Source of the DNA: Deltaproteobacteria bacterium
GTDB lineage: Bacteria > UBA10199 > JACPAL01
Direction: 5' to 3'
Assembly: GCA_016180845.1 (NCBI GenBank)
Contig: JACPAK010000004.1
Location: 118,800 to 182,799, forward strand
DNA: 64,000 bases
The position numbers and the translations under genes are program-made. The notes under the pieces were generated by a model, which did no database searches, was not told the origin of the DNA, and saw nothing but the letters and a program-made list of their open reading frames with translations. Shown one piece after another: positions 49,936-57,038 of this stretch (its first letter is position 1; every line of letters starts with the position of its first letter).

Positions 49936-49976
49936 CAAGGTGAACGTCAAACTCCTGGAGGGAAATCGAGATTTAG
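49936..49976 (+). pseudogene. Degenerate second copy of the dapF 3' end
   Basis: The stretch at 49,936-49,961 matches 48,571-48,596 of dapF in 23 of 26 positions (CAAGGT..ACGTCAAACTCC), and 49,961-49,975 repeats the last bases of dapF (GGAAATCGAGATTTA at 48,673-48,687). About 75 bp between these blocks are missing. The stop codon of the convergent hypothetical gene sits at the same place in both copies. This is a footprint of a tandem duplication. Confidence 0.8.
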
Positions 49977-50791
49977 TAACTTAAAACATCGCAGAAAGTA
50001 GGCAACCTCAAACTTTGGCTAATACCTGCCGATGATTTCGGAACAAGAAAAAATTCTGTCCCATCATAATTGCTAGGAACAGGGCTTCGAAACCTGTAGG
50101 CACCGTCTTCTTCGAAGACGGTATCATTAGGCTCCGTACGGCAAACTTTAATTCCCATGCCACCGCTCTCCAAAAACCCATTAAAAAGCAGCAAGCGGTG
50201 TTGATCGGAACCTTCGCGAGAATAGAGAAGATAGGCCCCCCACTTGCAAGCCCATTCCCCACAGGTCAGTCCAACTGCTAAACCCTCTATCTCATCTGGC
50301 TTCAGTGGAACCCCATGGTCGCTAAATAATTGAACAGGAGCCGACCCTTTGCTCCCATCTGGGTAAGAAAATTCAATGGTCAGAGGGACTGGAGGAATCC
50401 TGCCAGAATTTGTGGGCTGATCTAATGGATCAAAAGACTCATCCCCATGCGGTTCATAGTCTCTTCTGAAGATCTGGACGGCAAAAGGTTCACTGCCTCG
50501 AACCGCTTCAGGTAATGAAGCGATCGGAACAGCAGCAGACCAGAGGAGATCTCTGAATCCCTCTATGCCAACAAAAAAATCCCGAGGGGGATCCCCTCGG
50601 GAATAGGATTGAGGAACTGTCCCCTTTTCTCCTTCTGCATCGCATCGCTTGGGTCTTGAAGAAGGTCGAGTTGGCTTGATTAAAGTCGGAAGAGCCACCG
50701 CCACTCCCACGAGAGCAGCACCAATAGAGATCTCGGCAATATGCCTCAAACAAAACCCTAGCAGAGAACCTTGGGTGTTGATGCGTACCAT
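49973..50791 (-). CDS. Membrane-anchored hypothetical protein, copy 2 of the duplicated pair
   Basis: Not recognised; 272 residues. A hydrophobic segment (EISIGAALVGVAVALPTLI, about residues 19-37) should anchor or export it. The second half is related to the 234-residue protein at 48,685: IEGLAVGLTCGEWACKWGAYLLYSREG, GMGIKVCRTE, YRFRSPVPS. Between anchor and body lies a Lys/Arg/Pro-rich linker that is partly encoded by a perfect terminator-like hairpin plus T-run (50,573-50,602), so the linker looks like inserted DNA. No ribosome binding site is obvious at ATG 50791. Confidence 0.55.
   Translation of the reverse strand: MVRINTQGSLLGFCLRHIAEISIGAALVGVAVALPTLIKPTRPSSRPKRCDAEGEKGTVPQSYSRGDPPRDFFVGIEGFRDLLWSAAVPIASLPEAVRGSEPFAVQIFRRDYEPHGDESFDPLDQPTNSGRIPPVPLTIEFSYPDGSKGSAPVQLFSDHGVPLKPDEIEGLAVGLTCGEWACKWGAYLLYSREGSDQHRLLLFNGFLESGGMGIKVCRTEPNDTVFEEDGAYRFRSPVPSNYDGTEFFLVPKSSAGISQSLRLPTFCDVLSY
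50573..50602 (-). terminator. Intrinsic-terminator-like hairpin inside a reading frame
   Basis: On the minus strand TCCCGAGGGG, loop ATC, CCCCTCGGGA, immediately followed by seven T. The stem is perfect over 10 bp and GC-rich. It lies about 190 nt inside the 272-residue gene and in its transcription direction, encoding SRGDPPRDFFV. Just next to it on the upstream side is AAAAGGGGACAGTTCC, a string often seen beside REP-like elements. Confidence 0.6.
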
Positions 50792-50872
50792 AATAAGTTA
50801 ACACCGCTGTTTTCGGTCGAACGACAAAAAAGATGCTTGTTTTTTCAAGGAGTTCTTGAGAGTTGAAGCGCC

Positions 50873-51754
50873 ATGAAACATCCCTTTCAAGGCTCGATCG
50901 TCGCCATCGTCACCCCATTTAAGGACGGCAAGGTCGATGAAAAGGCATTACGCGCCCTGATCGATTGGCAGATTGCGGAGGGGACCGATGCAATCGTTCC
51001 GTGTGGCTCTACCGGTGAGGCGGCGACTCTCTCCTACGAGGAGCATGACCGTGTGATCCAGATCACGATCGAACAGGTTGCCGGCAGGGTCAAGGTATTG
51101 GCAGGGACCGGCTCGAACGCCACCGCCGAGGCGATCCAGATCACGAAAAATGCCGAGAAACTAGGGGCCGATGGGTCGCTTCAGGTCGCACCTTACTATA
51201 ACAAACCGACCCAGGAGGGGCTCTATCGACACTTCAAGGCGATTGCCGAGTCGGTCGCCCTCCCGATCCTCCTTTATAATGTCCCTGGCCGAACGGCAGT
51301 CAACATCCTGCCGGAAACAGTCGCCCGTCTTGCGAAGATACCGAACATCATCGGAATCAAGGAGGCGTGCGGAAATCTCGAACAGATCAAAAAAGTCGTC
51401 GATCTTTGTGGGCCAGAATTTGCCGTCCTCTCCGGAGAGGATGCCCAAAATTATGACATTCTGGCACTCGGTGGTTGCGGATCGATCTCCGTCACGGCGA
51501 ATATTGTCCCCTCACGAATGGCGAAGATGTGGGATCTTTTTGCCTCTGGGAAAAAGAACGAGGCGAAGAAGGTCCATGAAGAACTGATGCCGCTCCATGC
51601 CGCGGTCTTTTTCGAAACAAATCCAGTCCCGGTCAAGACCTCCCTCGCCTTGATGGGAAAATGTCGTGAAGAGTTTCGACTCCCGCTCTGTGAGATATCA
51701 CAAGAAAATCGGGAGCGTCTCATCAAGGTCCTGAAGGAATACCACCTGATCTGA
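50873..51754 (+). CDS. dapA: 4-hydroxy-tetrahydrodipicolinate synthase
   Basis: Protein of 293 residues; condenses pyruvate with aspartate semialdehyde, the first committed step to diaminopimelate and lysine. The Schiff-base lysine is Lys163 (GIKEACGN), with Tyr135 in LLYNVPGRT and the substrate loop CGSTGEAATLSYEEH (44-58). It is on the same strand as argH-lysA-dapF but separated from dapF by 2.2 kb and from dapB by 11 kb. No lysine riboswitch is seen in the 80 bp upstream. Confidence 0.97.
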   Translation: MKHPFQGSIVAIVTPFKDGKVDEKALRALIDWQIAEGTDAIVPCGSTGEAATLSYEEHDRVIQITIEQVAGRVKVLAGTGSNATAEAIQITKNAEKLGADGSLQVAPYYNKPTQEGLYRHFKAIAESVALPILLYNVPGRTAVNILPETVARLAKIPNIIGIKEACGNLEQIKKVVDLCGPEFAVLSGEDAQNYDILALGGCGSISVTANIVPSRMAKMWDLFASGKKNEAKKVHEELMPLHAAVFFETNPVPVKTSLALMGKCREEFRLPLCEISQENRERLIKVLKEYHLI

Positions 51755-51755
51755 T

Positions 51756-53873
51756 TTACCTAATGAACATGTGGTAAAGATCAACGTTTATCGCCATCCC
51801 AATTCTCCATCCCTTCACACCGCCCCCCTGAAAATAGTCACCGCTCAGGAATAACCCAAATGCCCCATCCAGAAGCGCCGCACCTACCGCACCCCCTACC
51901 GACAAGCCATTCCTTCTGGGCCCCACTCCGGGGTCAAGCGATCGGAAACCAACGGTAGGCTCCAGCAAAACCATCGCCCCAGCACGTCCTCTATTCTCCC
52001 TCATCAACTGACCCCAAAGACCGATCTCTTCGTGTAACCCAAAGGCAAATGGCCTCTCAGGATCCGAAGGAGAAGGAGGTGAAACTGGACGGCTAGAAAA
52101 AAAACCTTGTTCCAACTTAATTCCAACCGCCTGACTCCTGAATCGATAGCCGGGACGGAGACTAAATTCAGGACCCGAGATCGTCGGAACCGGTCTTCCG
52201 TAATCATTCATCTCCCCCACTGAAAATCCCACGCGTGTATGGAGCACGGGCCCCTTTCGGTCCAGCACCCAGCGCATCTCCGGCGTCCGTCGAAAATCAC
52301 CGACCTCTAATTTCTTCCCTTTCATCGACTTCAGGTCGATCCCGAGAACCTCTCGAAACGCCTTTTCCGAAAAAAGCTCTTCCCTTTTTATCCCACCAAT
52401 TTCGGAGACCTGATACTCGTCCATCAGATAACCGAGGGCCATCAAGACGATGAGGGGATCACGGCTACGAAGTTCATGGAACGAAACCGGCTGCGCACCG
52501 CGCTGTTGAGGGGCCAAGAGCTCCAAAAAGATCGCTCGAACCTCGGCGTAGTCCTCATGGGGCTCCAACGCCTGATCCTGTATCCCTCGTGGCCCCGCGA
52601 GGGCGTAAGTGGAAAGAAAGTGACGGGAAGCTGCCTCATGAAAGCGGTCAATAACCTGCCCAAGAAGGTCATAGTCAAAACCATTAAAATCTCGCTCGCT
52701 ATTCATTTCCTTATAGAGCCGGAGTGCCTCTTCATAGGCGGCGATCTGATCGGGTGTCGCCACTTTCTGAACCTTCCAGACATAATAATCCCGCAGCGCA
52801 CTCTGGTCGGGCGAGGTAATGACAACTAAATTTTCTGGGACACGAAGGTCAGCATCGGCATGACCTCCGATCTCATGAAGGATCGAATTCAGAGTGGGAT
52901 CCCCCTCACCGATCAAACCAAGCCAAGTAAAGTTTTCGCCGGAATGATAAATTCCGGCAACAGTATTAGAAGAGTCTTGAGAGATGAACCCACGTTTCAT
53001 CGCCTCCTCTCGAGTCGCGAGTACGATACGAAGCGCCTTTTCTTCCCCTGGTGGCGGATTTAAATAGTGGGCGATTTCAGAGGCAGGAAGGGTTCGAAAC
53101 GTCTCTCCGATTCGAAAGAGAATCTGTTTTTTTTGATCGGGGGAACAGCTTTCAGGGAAAAAGGCAAAAACGGTGAGAATATGACCCAAGACCCCGATCC
53201 GGTAGAACTCAGGCTGAGGAGAACTGTTATCCACGATTTGGTGAATGACGACTTCCGGCTTCTCTGGCTTATGAAAAACCTTGTCTAGAATTTCATTCCC
53301 TTTCTGATCATAAAATTGGAATCGAACTTGGTTCTCGGTTTGTGTCACAGCGACCAAAGGGGCATCCTTAAAAAAATAGACGGTCGTGAGTTTATTATCT
53401 TCCTTGTAAACGGCGCGCGTTACACCATTTGCTAAGAGGAATGACTCCCATTCTGCCAAGAGATAGGGATCGGTCCACGGGACATGCTGGTCCGGGTGAC
53501 CTTTGAGTGTCACCTGATGAAAGGGGCTCAAGGAGGGAGGAACTGAGGAATCATTCCTCACATGAAAGGCAAAAGCTCGTCTGTCAAAATCACCTGGGGA
53601 AAGCGAGAGGCCTCGTGACGACCAATCGGAGAGTACCTTGTTTGCCTGCGGATTAATCACGCCGGCGGGGAGCTGAAAACCGGTCCGCTGAAAAACAAAT
53701 TCAGAGAGACTGTCGACGGTCTTAAATGTTGTTAGCCAAGGATCGCCTATGTCCCGATCCGCCTCGACCAAACAGACCTCTTTTTCATCGCAGGAGGAGA
53801 CCCGAATCCGAGAAGGATCAACCCCATTGGCCTGCAGAAGCTGATTCAATCTGTCTGCAATCGAGCCGCCCAA
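51756..53873 (-). CDS. HExxGH-motif putative metalloprotein, paralogue A (705 residues)
   Basis: Not recognised as a known family. It starts at TTG 53873 with GGAGG upstream. No signal peptide. Residues 333-338 are HEIGGH followed by ADAD, and 108 residues later EDYAE (440-444). A HExxGH plus later Glu pattern is known from dipeptidyl peptidase III (M49), where the two His and the later Glu bind zinc; fold similarity is not shown. The last 170 residues have alternating hydrophobic strands (TRVGFSVGEM, AVGIKLEQGFF, GGAVGAALLDGAFGLFLSGDYF, GMAINVDLYHMF) resembling a beta-barrel. Clearly paralogous to the 634-residue neighbour upstream on the same strand. Stop is 1 bp from the convergent dapA. 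Confidence 0.65.
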   Translation of the reverse strand: MGGSIADRLNQLLQANGVDPSRIRVSSCDEKEVCLVEADRDIGDPWLTTFKTVDSLSEFVFQRTGFQLPAGVINPQANKVLSDWSSRGLSLSPGDFDRRAFAFHVRNDSSVPPSLSPFHQVTLKGHPDQHVPWTDPYLLAEWESFLLANGVTRAVYKEDNKLTTVYFFKDAPLVAVTQTENQVRFQFYDQKGNEILDKVFHKPEKPEVVIHQIVDNSSPQPEFYRIGVLGHILTVFAFFPESCSPDQKKQILFRIGETFRTLPASEIAHYLNPPPGEEKALRIVLATREEAMKRGFISQDSSNTVAGIYHSGENFTWLGLIGEGDPTLNSILHEIGGHADADLRVPENLVVITSPDQSALRDYYVWKVQKVATPDQIAAYEEALRLYKEMNSERDFNGFDYDLLGQVIDRFHEAASRHFLSTYALAGPRGIQDQALEPHEDYAEVRAIFLELLAPQQRGAQPVSFHELRSRDPLIVLMALGYLMDEYQVSEIGGIKREELFSEKAFREVLGIDLKSMKGKKLEVGDFRRTPEMRWVLDRKGPVLHTRVGFSVGEMNDYGRPVPTISGPEFSLRPGYRFRSQAVGIKLEQGFFSSRPVSPPSPSDPERPFAFGLHEEIGLWGQLMRENRGRAGAMVLLEPTVGFRSLDPGVGPRRNGLSVGGAVGAALLDGAFGLFLSGDYFQGGGVKGWRIGMAINVDLYHMFIR
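52860..52877 (-). other. HEIGGH motif of paralogue A
   Basis: Codons for residues 333-338. The spacing HExxGH (one more residue than HExxH) is shared with the neighbour at 55,028-55,045 and both are followed by an Asp-rich loop and SALxDYYVWK. Confidence 0.7.
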
Positions 53874-53983
53874 AATAGAGTCCTCCAGAGATAATTATCG
53901 GCTCTTCGGGGGGTATGAGTTGTGCTACAAGTCGAATTTGAATGGTTAAATTTTACTTATATTTCAATTAGTTAGCTGATAAA

Positions 53984-55888
53984 TTATTTACCAATTCCCC
54001 CGAGTCGGTTCAGGAGATGATAGAGGTCAAGACCGATCATCGCCCCCACCTCCCCTTGGAGGTCGTCTTCTCCCTGGACAAGCCTGCCTTGAGCCGTCAA
54101 AGAAGCAAACCCCTGAAACATGAGGCCTGCCCCTCCACCCAACCAATAGGCGGCGCTATCTTCCTCGTCTTCCGATTGGGCCCACCCTACCCCACCTTCT
54201 GTTTCCAGGAAGAAGGCGAAGCTCCCCTTTTCTTTCAAAAGCTGTGACCAAAGACCGATATCCGATCGACTCTCCTCAGAATGGCCCCCAAAAAAGTTTT
54301 GTGCCATCACAAGACCTGCGCTGAAATGATTCCATCGATACCCTGGAAGCGCTTCGATTCTGACCGCTTCTTTCTCCAATGAATCTTGATCAGTCATATC
54401 TTGCCTGGCCACTCCAATACCCAAGCGAACTGTCCCGACGATGCCTGTACGATTACGGATCCATCGGCCTCCAGACAATTCTTCTCCTCCTTCCGCCACT
54501 TCGGCCACCACTTCTTCTCCGAAAGCGAGATGAATCCCCAAGACTGTTTCAAAACTTTCCTTCGAAAAAATCTCTCCCTGTTGTATCTGCCCAATCGAAT
54601 CGACACGGTACTGATCCATCAGATAATCGAGACCCAAGAGGGTAAAAAGGGGCTCGTGGACTTTCCCATTTTCTCCTGCAAGTACCTCAAAAAAATTTTC
54701 AACGACCTCAGCATAGTCTTCACGTGGGGCTCGAAGCTGGCTTGGGATACCCCGAGACCCCTCAACAGCATAAGGAGAGACAAAACAGCGCGAAATCTTC
54801 TCTCGAAATGGATCAAGGTCATTCTCCAGAATCTTGAGATCAAATGAAGAGGCCTCCGGATCACGCAATCGATTGCGATAAATCTCGCTTGCCTTGGCGT
54901 AAGTCGCCAACTCTTCTGAAGAAAGACAGCGCCTGAGTTTCCAGACATAATAATCCGCGAGGGCGCTTCGCTGAGAATCGGTCATATAGGCGGGATTGTC
55001 ATCGGGGGCACGGATATCATCGTCCCCATGTCCTGCGATTTCATGAAGAGTCGTCCGACGGAATGCATGATCCTCCGCCTCGAGATCAATCCAGCCATGA
55101 TTCTGATCCGAGAAATAAAGACCACCGGCGCCGTGCAGATAAAATTTGAGCTCCTTTGCCTTTTCCTTCGTGGTGATGATGATCTTTATCGGAACTTCCG
55201 CACCAACCGATGAGGCATAGCGACCAATCCTCCTCTGAGGAAGGCGTTGAAGCGCCTCTCCAATATCTTTCAGGGTCTCCCTCTTCTCTTCGTCATCATA
55301 ATCTTCAGGAAAAATAGCGATGACCTTAAAATCCCAACCATGAATCGTCAGCGTGTATTCAGAAGAATTCTTCCCAGGCTTGGGTGGCACCACCCTCAGA
55401 GGTGGTCTCAGCGGTTTTGTCAACTTCCTGACATGGCTCTTCTTCCCTGATGAATCAAAAAACTCGAATGTCAAAAATTCCTCTGTATGCGAGAGAACGA
55501 TCAGCTTCTTCCCTTTCCATGAATAGGTCACACGAGAGTCACCGCTCCAACGATCCACCTCACGATTCGCACCGGCACCCAGAAGAAATGATTCCCACTC
55601 CGCCAGGAGATAGGAATCTGTCCACGGAACCTCGACTTCGGGATGACCGTTCAGTGTCACGGTATGCCAGGGACCAAAGAAAGAAGAAAGTGAGAGTTCT
55701 CCCTTCACCTCAAAGGCATAAAATTTCCTATCAAATGCCTCAGGGGAAAAAGGATTGAGTGAGAAACGGGACGCGGTAACAGGATCGGCCTGAGTCGGTT
55801 CGGACGGCGTTTCTGTAAACCGAGCCGGTGCCGAAACGCGAATCTTCGACTCGTTACCCGAATGGGAAGGTCTAATGTCCCCCGACAT
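53984..55888 (-). CDS. HExxGH-motif putative metalloprotein, paralogue B (634 residues)
   Basis: Not recognised. Starts at ATG 55888 with an AGGAGG box and shows no signal peptide. It shares with paralogue A: FDRKFYAFEV, then HTVTLNGHPEVEVPWTDSY and LLAEWESFLL (about 50-105), the HEIAGHGDDD motif (His282, Glu283, His287), SALADYYVWKL, REDYAEV (390-394), and LLGLDYLMDQYRVDSIGQIQ. The C-terminal region has barrel-like strands (GTVRLGIGVARQDM, SAGLVMAQNFFGG, GGVGWAQSEDEED, VGAMIGLDLYHLL). Enzymatic activity is inferred from the motif only. It lies 23 nt after the small barrel gene at 55,912. Confidence 0.65.
   Translation of the reverse strand: MSGDIRPSHSGNESKIRVSAPARFTETPSEPTQADPVTASRFSLNPFSPEAFDRKFYAFEVKGELSLSSFFGPWHTVTLNGHPEVEVPWTDSYLLAEWESFLLGAGANREVDRWSGDSRVTYSWKGKKLIVLSHTEEFLTFEFFDSSGKKSHVRKLTKPLRPPLRVVPPKPGKNSSEYTLTIHGWDFKVIAIFPEDYDDEEKRETLKDIGEALQRLPQRRIGRYASSVGAEVPIKIIITTKEKAKELKFYLHGAGGLYFSDQNHGWIDLEAEDHAFRRTTLHEIAGHGDDDIRAPDDNPAYMTDSQRSALADYYVWKLRRCLSSEELATYAKASEIYRNRLRDPEASSFDLKILENDLDPFREKISRCFVSPYAVEGSRGIPSQLRAPREDYAEVVENFFEVLAGENGKVHEPLFTLLGLDYLMDQYRVDSIGQIQQGEIFSKESFETVLGIHLAFGEEVVAEVAEGGEELSGGRWIRNRTGIVGTVRLGIGVARQDMTDQDSLEKEAVRIEALPGYRWNHFSAGLVMAQNFFGGHSEESRSDIGLWSQLLKEKGSFAFFLETEGGVGWAQSEDEEDSAAYWLGGGAGLMFQGFASLTAQGRLVQGEDDLQGEVGAMIGLDLYHLLNRLGGIGK
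55028..55045 (-). other. HEIAGH motif of paralogue B
   Basis: Codons for residues 282-287, same spacing as in paralogue A, followed by GDDD. The putative third ligand lies 108 residues downstream in REDYAEV. Confidence 0.7.
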
Positions 55889-55911
55889 CTCCCCTCCTGA
55901 CTATCTATTTA

Positions 55912-56553
55912 TCACCACTCAAAAAATAGTCCGATCTGCGGTCCATGCCATTCGTGATTCGCCACATGGACAAAGCGGTAGCCTCCTCGAACCCCAACGT
56001 ATTTGTGTTTGTAACGAAGCCCCCCCTGCAGATCGTAAACAATCGGATTGTCTTGATTGATGAACGAAAAAAACGGCCTCGCCTCGATCGTCCACTTCTT
56101 CCCCGGGAATAAATAGAGCGGAAAACCGATATCGAGCGAGTCGTTTTGCACATCCCCCCAAAATTTCTTGTACCCGACAGCGATATTGAGCTGGGCCTCC
56201 TTGATCAAGGCAAGTCGGTAGAGAAAGTGAACGGAAAAGATGTCAAAACCTTGTGACGGATTGCTTTCAAAATAGCGCGTGAATTCGACATCACCTCCCA
56301 GAAAGGCGATCCCAAGTTCCGCAAGACCATGAACTCCATGCACATCCTGCAAGAGCCTCTGATAATCAGCCTCGAGTTTAAAAACCGGAAGGATTGAATC
56401 GTATTGTTCTTTTCGGTCGTGAACCTCCAGGGTCCGTGCGGCACCCCCCAAGAGGGACCAGGCAGCGACTTCGGCAAGATCGGCTCTGGCAAGGCGTAAG
56501 GGAACTACGAGAAGGACAACGAACAGAAGGGGAAATAAAAGTTTCTTTCGCAA
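55912..56553 (-). CDS. Outer-membrane beta-barrel protein, small paralogue
   Basis: Protein of 213 residues starting at TTG 56553, which gives a perfect signal peptide (MRKKLLFPLLFVVLLVVPLRLARA). The mature part consists of alternating strands and ends GPQIGLFFEW with the terminal aromatic residue used for Bam-dependent insertion. It is a paralogue of the 262-residue protein at 62,118: KEQYDSILPVFKLEADYQRLLQD, FLYRLALIKEAQLNIAVGYKKFWGD, FPGKKWTIEARPFF. Probably an 8- to 10-stranded barrel. Function unknown. Confidence 0.75.
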   Translation of the reverse strand: MRKKLLFPLLFVVLLVVPLRLARADLAEVAAWSLLGGAARTLEVHDRKEQYDSILPVFKLEADYQRLLQDVHGVHGLAELGIAFLGGDVEFTRYFESNPSQGFDIFSVHFLYRLALIKEAQLNIAVGYKKFWGDVQNDSLDIGFPLYLFPGKKWTIEARPFFSFINQDNPIVYDLQGGLRYKHKYVGVRGGYRFVHVANHEWHGPQIGLFFEW

Positions 56554-56603
56554 GGCGGATAGAAATAATCATTTAACCGGAAAGAGATCAATCAAATAAA
56601 ACC

Positions 56604-57038
56604 TTACCGTTTCCGGGCTTTTTGAGGGGTTGGTTTTGGAGATGGTTGGGCAATCAAAATCAGATTTGTCTTTTTGACCCATTTTTTCTCATCGGGATCA
56701 AAATAATGACTCGCAACAATAATAAATGTTCCGTCTTCCCTCCATCCCGAATACCTTCGGTAATCACTCGAAACCTTCAAGCTTTTGAGCCCCTTCAAAC
56801 TGACCCGTTCCTCCCTCTTTTCTTCCAAATTGTTTCTGAGGGAAATACCCTTTGATGCCAGAAGCTCCAAGACCGCTTCCATGTTATCATCCAAAAGGTA
56901 AACCTTCGTCTCCAGATTCTTCGTCCCCTTCGAGAATTCCGAACTCAGCTTCTGATCGACACGATAGTGGGGTGGCAATAGATCCTCACCCGCATGAAGA
57001 AAAGAAAAAAGAAATATCAAAAAAAGAATCTTTCTCAT
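56604..57038 (-). CDS. Small exported hypothetical protein
   Basis: Protein of 144 residues with signal peptide MRKILFLIFLFSFLHAG. The mature part is charged; the end is Pro/Lys/Arg-rich (PSPKPTPQKARKR). Not recognised. Its ATG overlaps the stop of the 943-residue gene by 4 bp, so it is translationally coupled to it and may be a partner or chaperone. Confidence 0.6.
   Translation of the reverse strand: MRKILFLIFLFSFLHAGEDLLPPHYRVDQKLSSEFSKGTKNLETKVYLLDDNMEAVLELLASKGISLRNNLEEKREERVSLKGLKSLKVSSDYRRYSGWREDGTFIIVASHYFDPDEKKWVKKTNLILIAQPSPKPTPQKARKR

Noticed and set aside
50792..50872. Lysine riboswitch upstream of dapA
   Set aside because: Only 81 bp are available and the required five-helix structure is not present.
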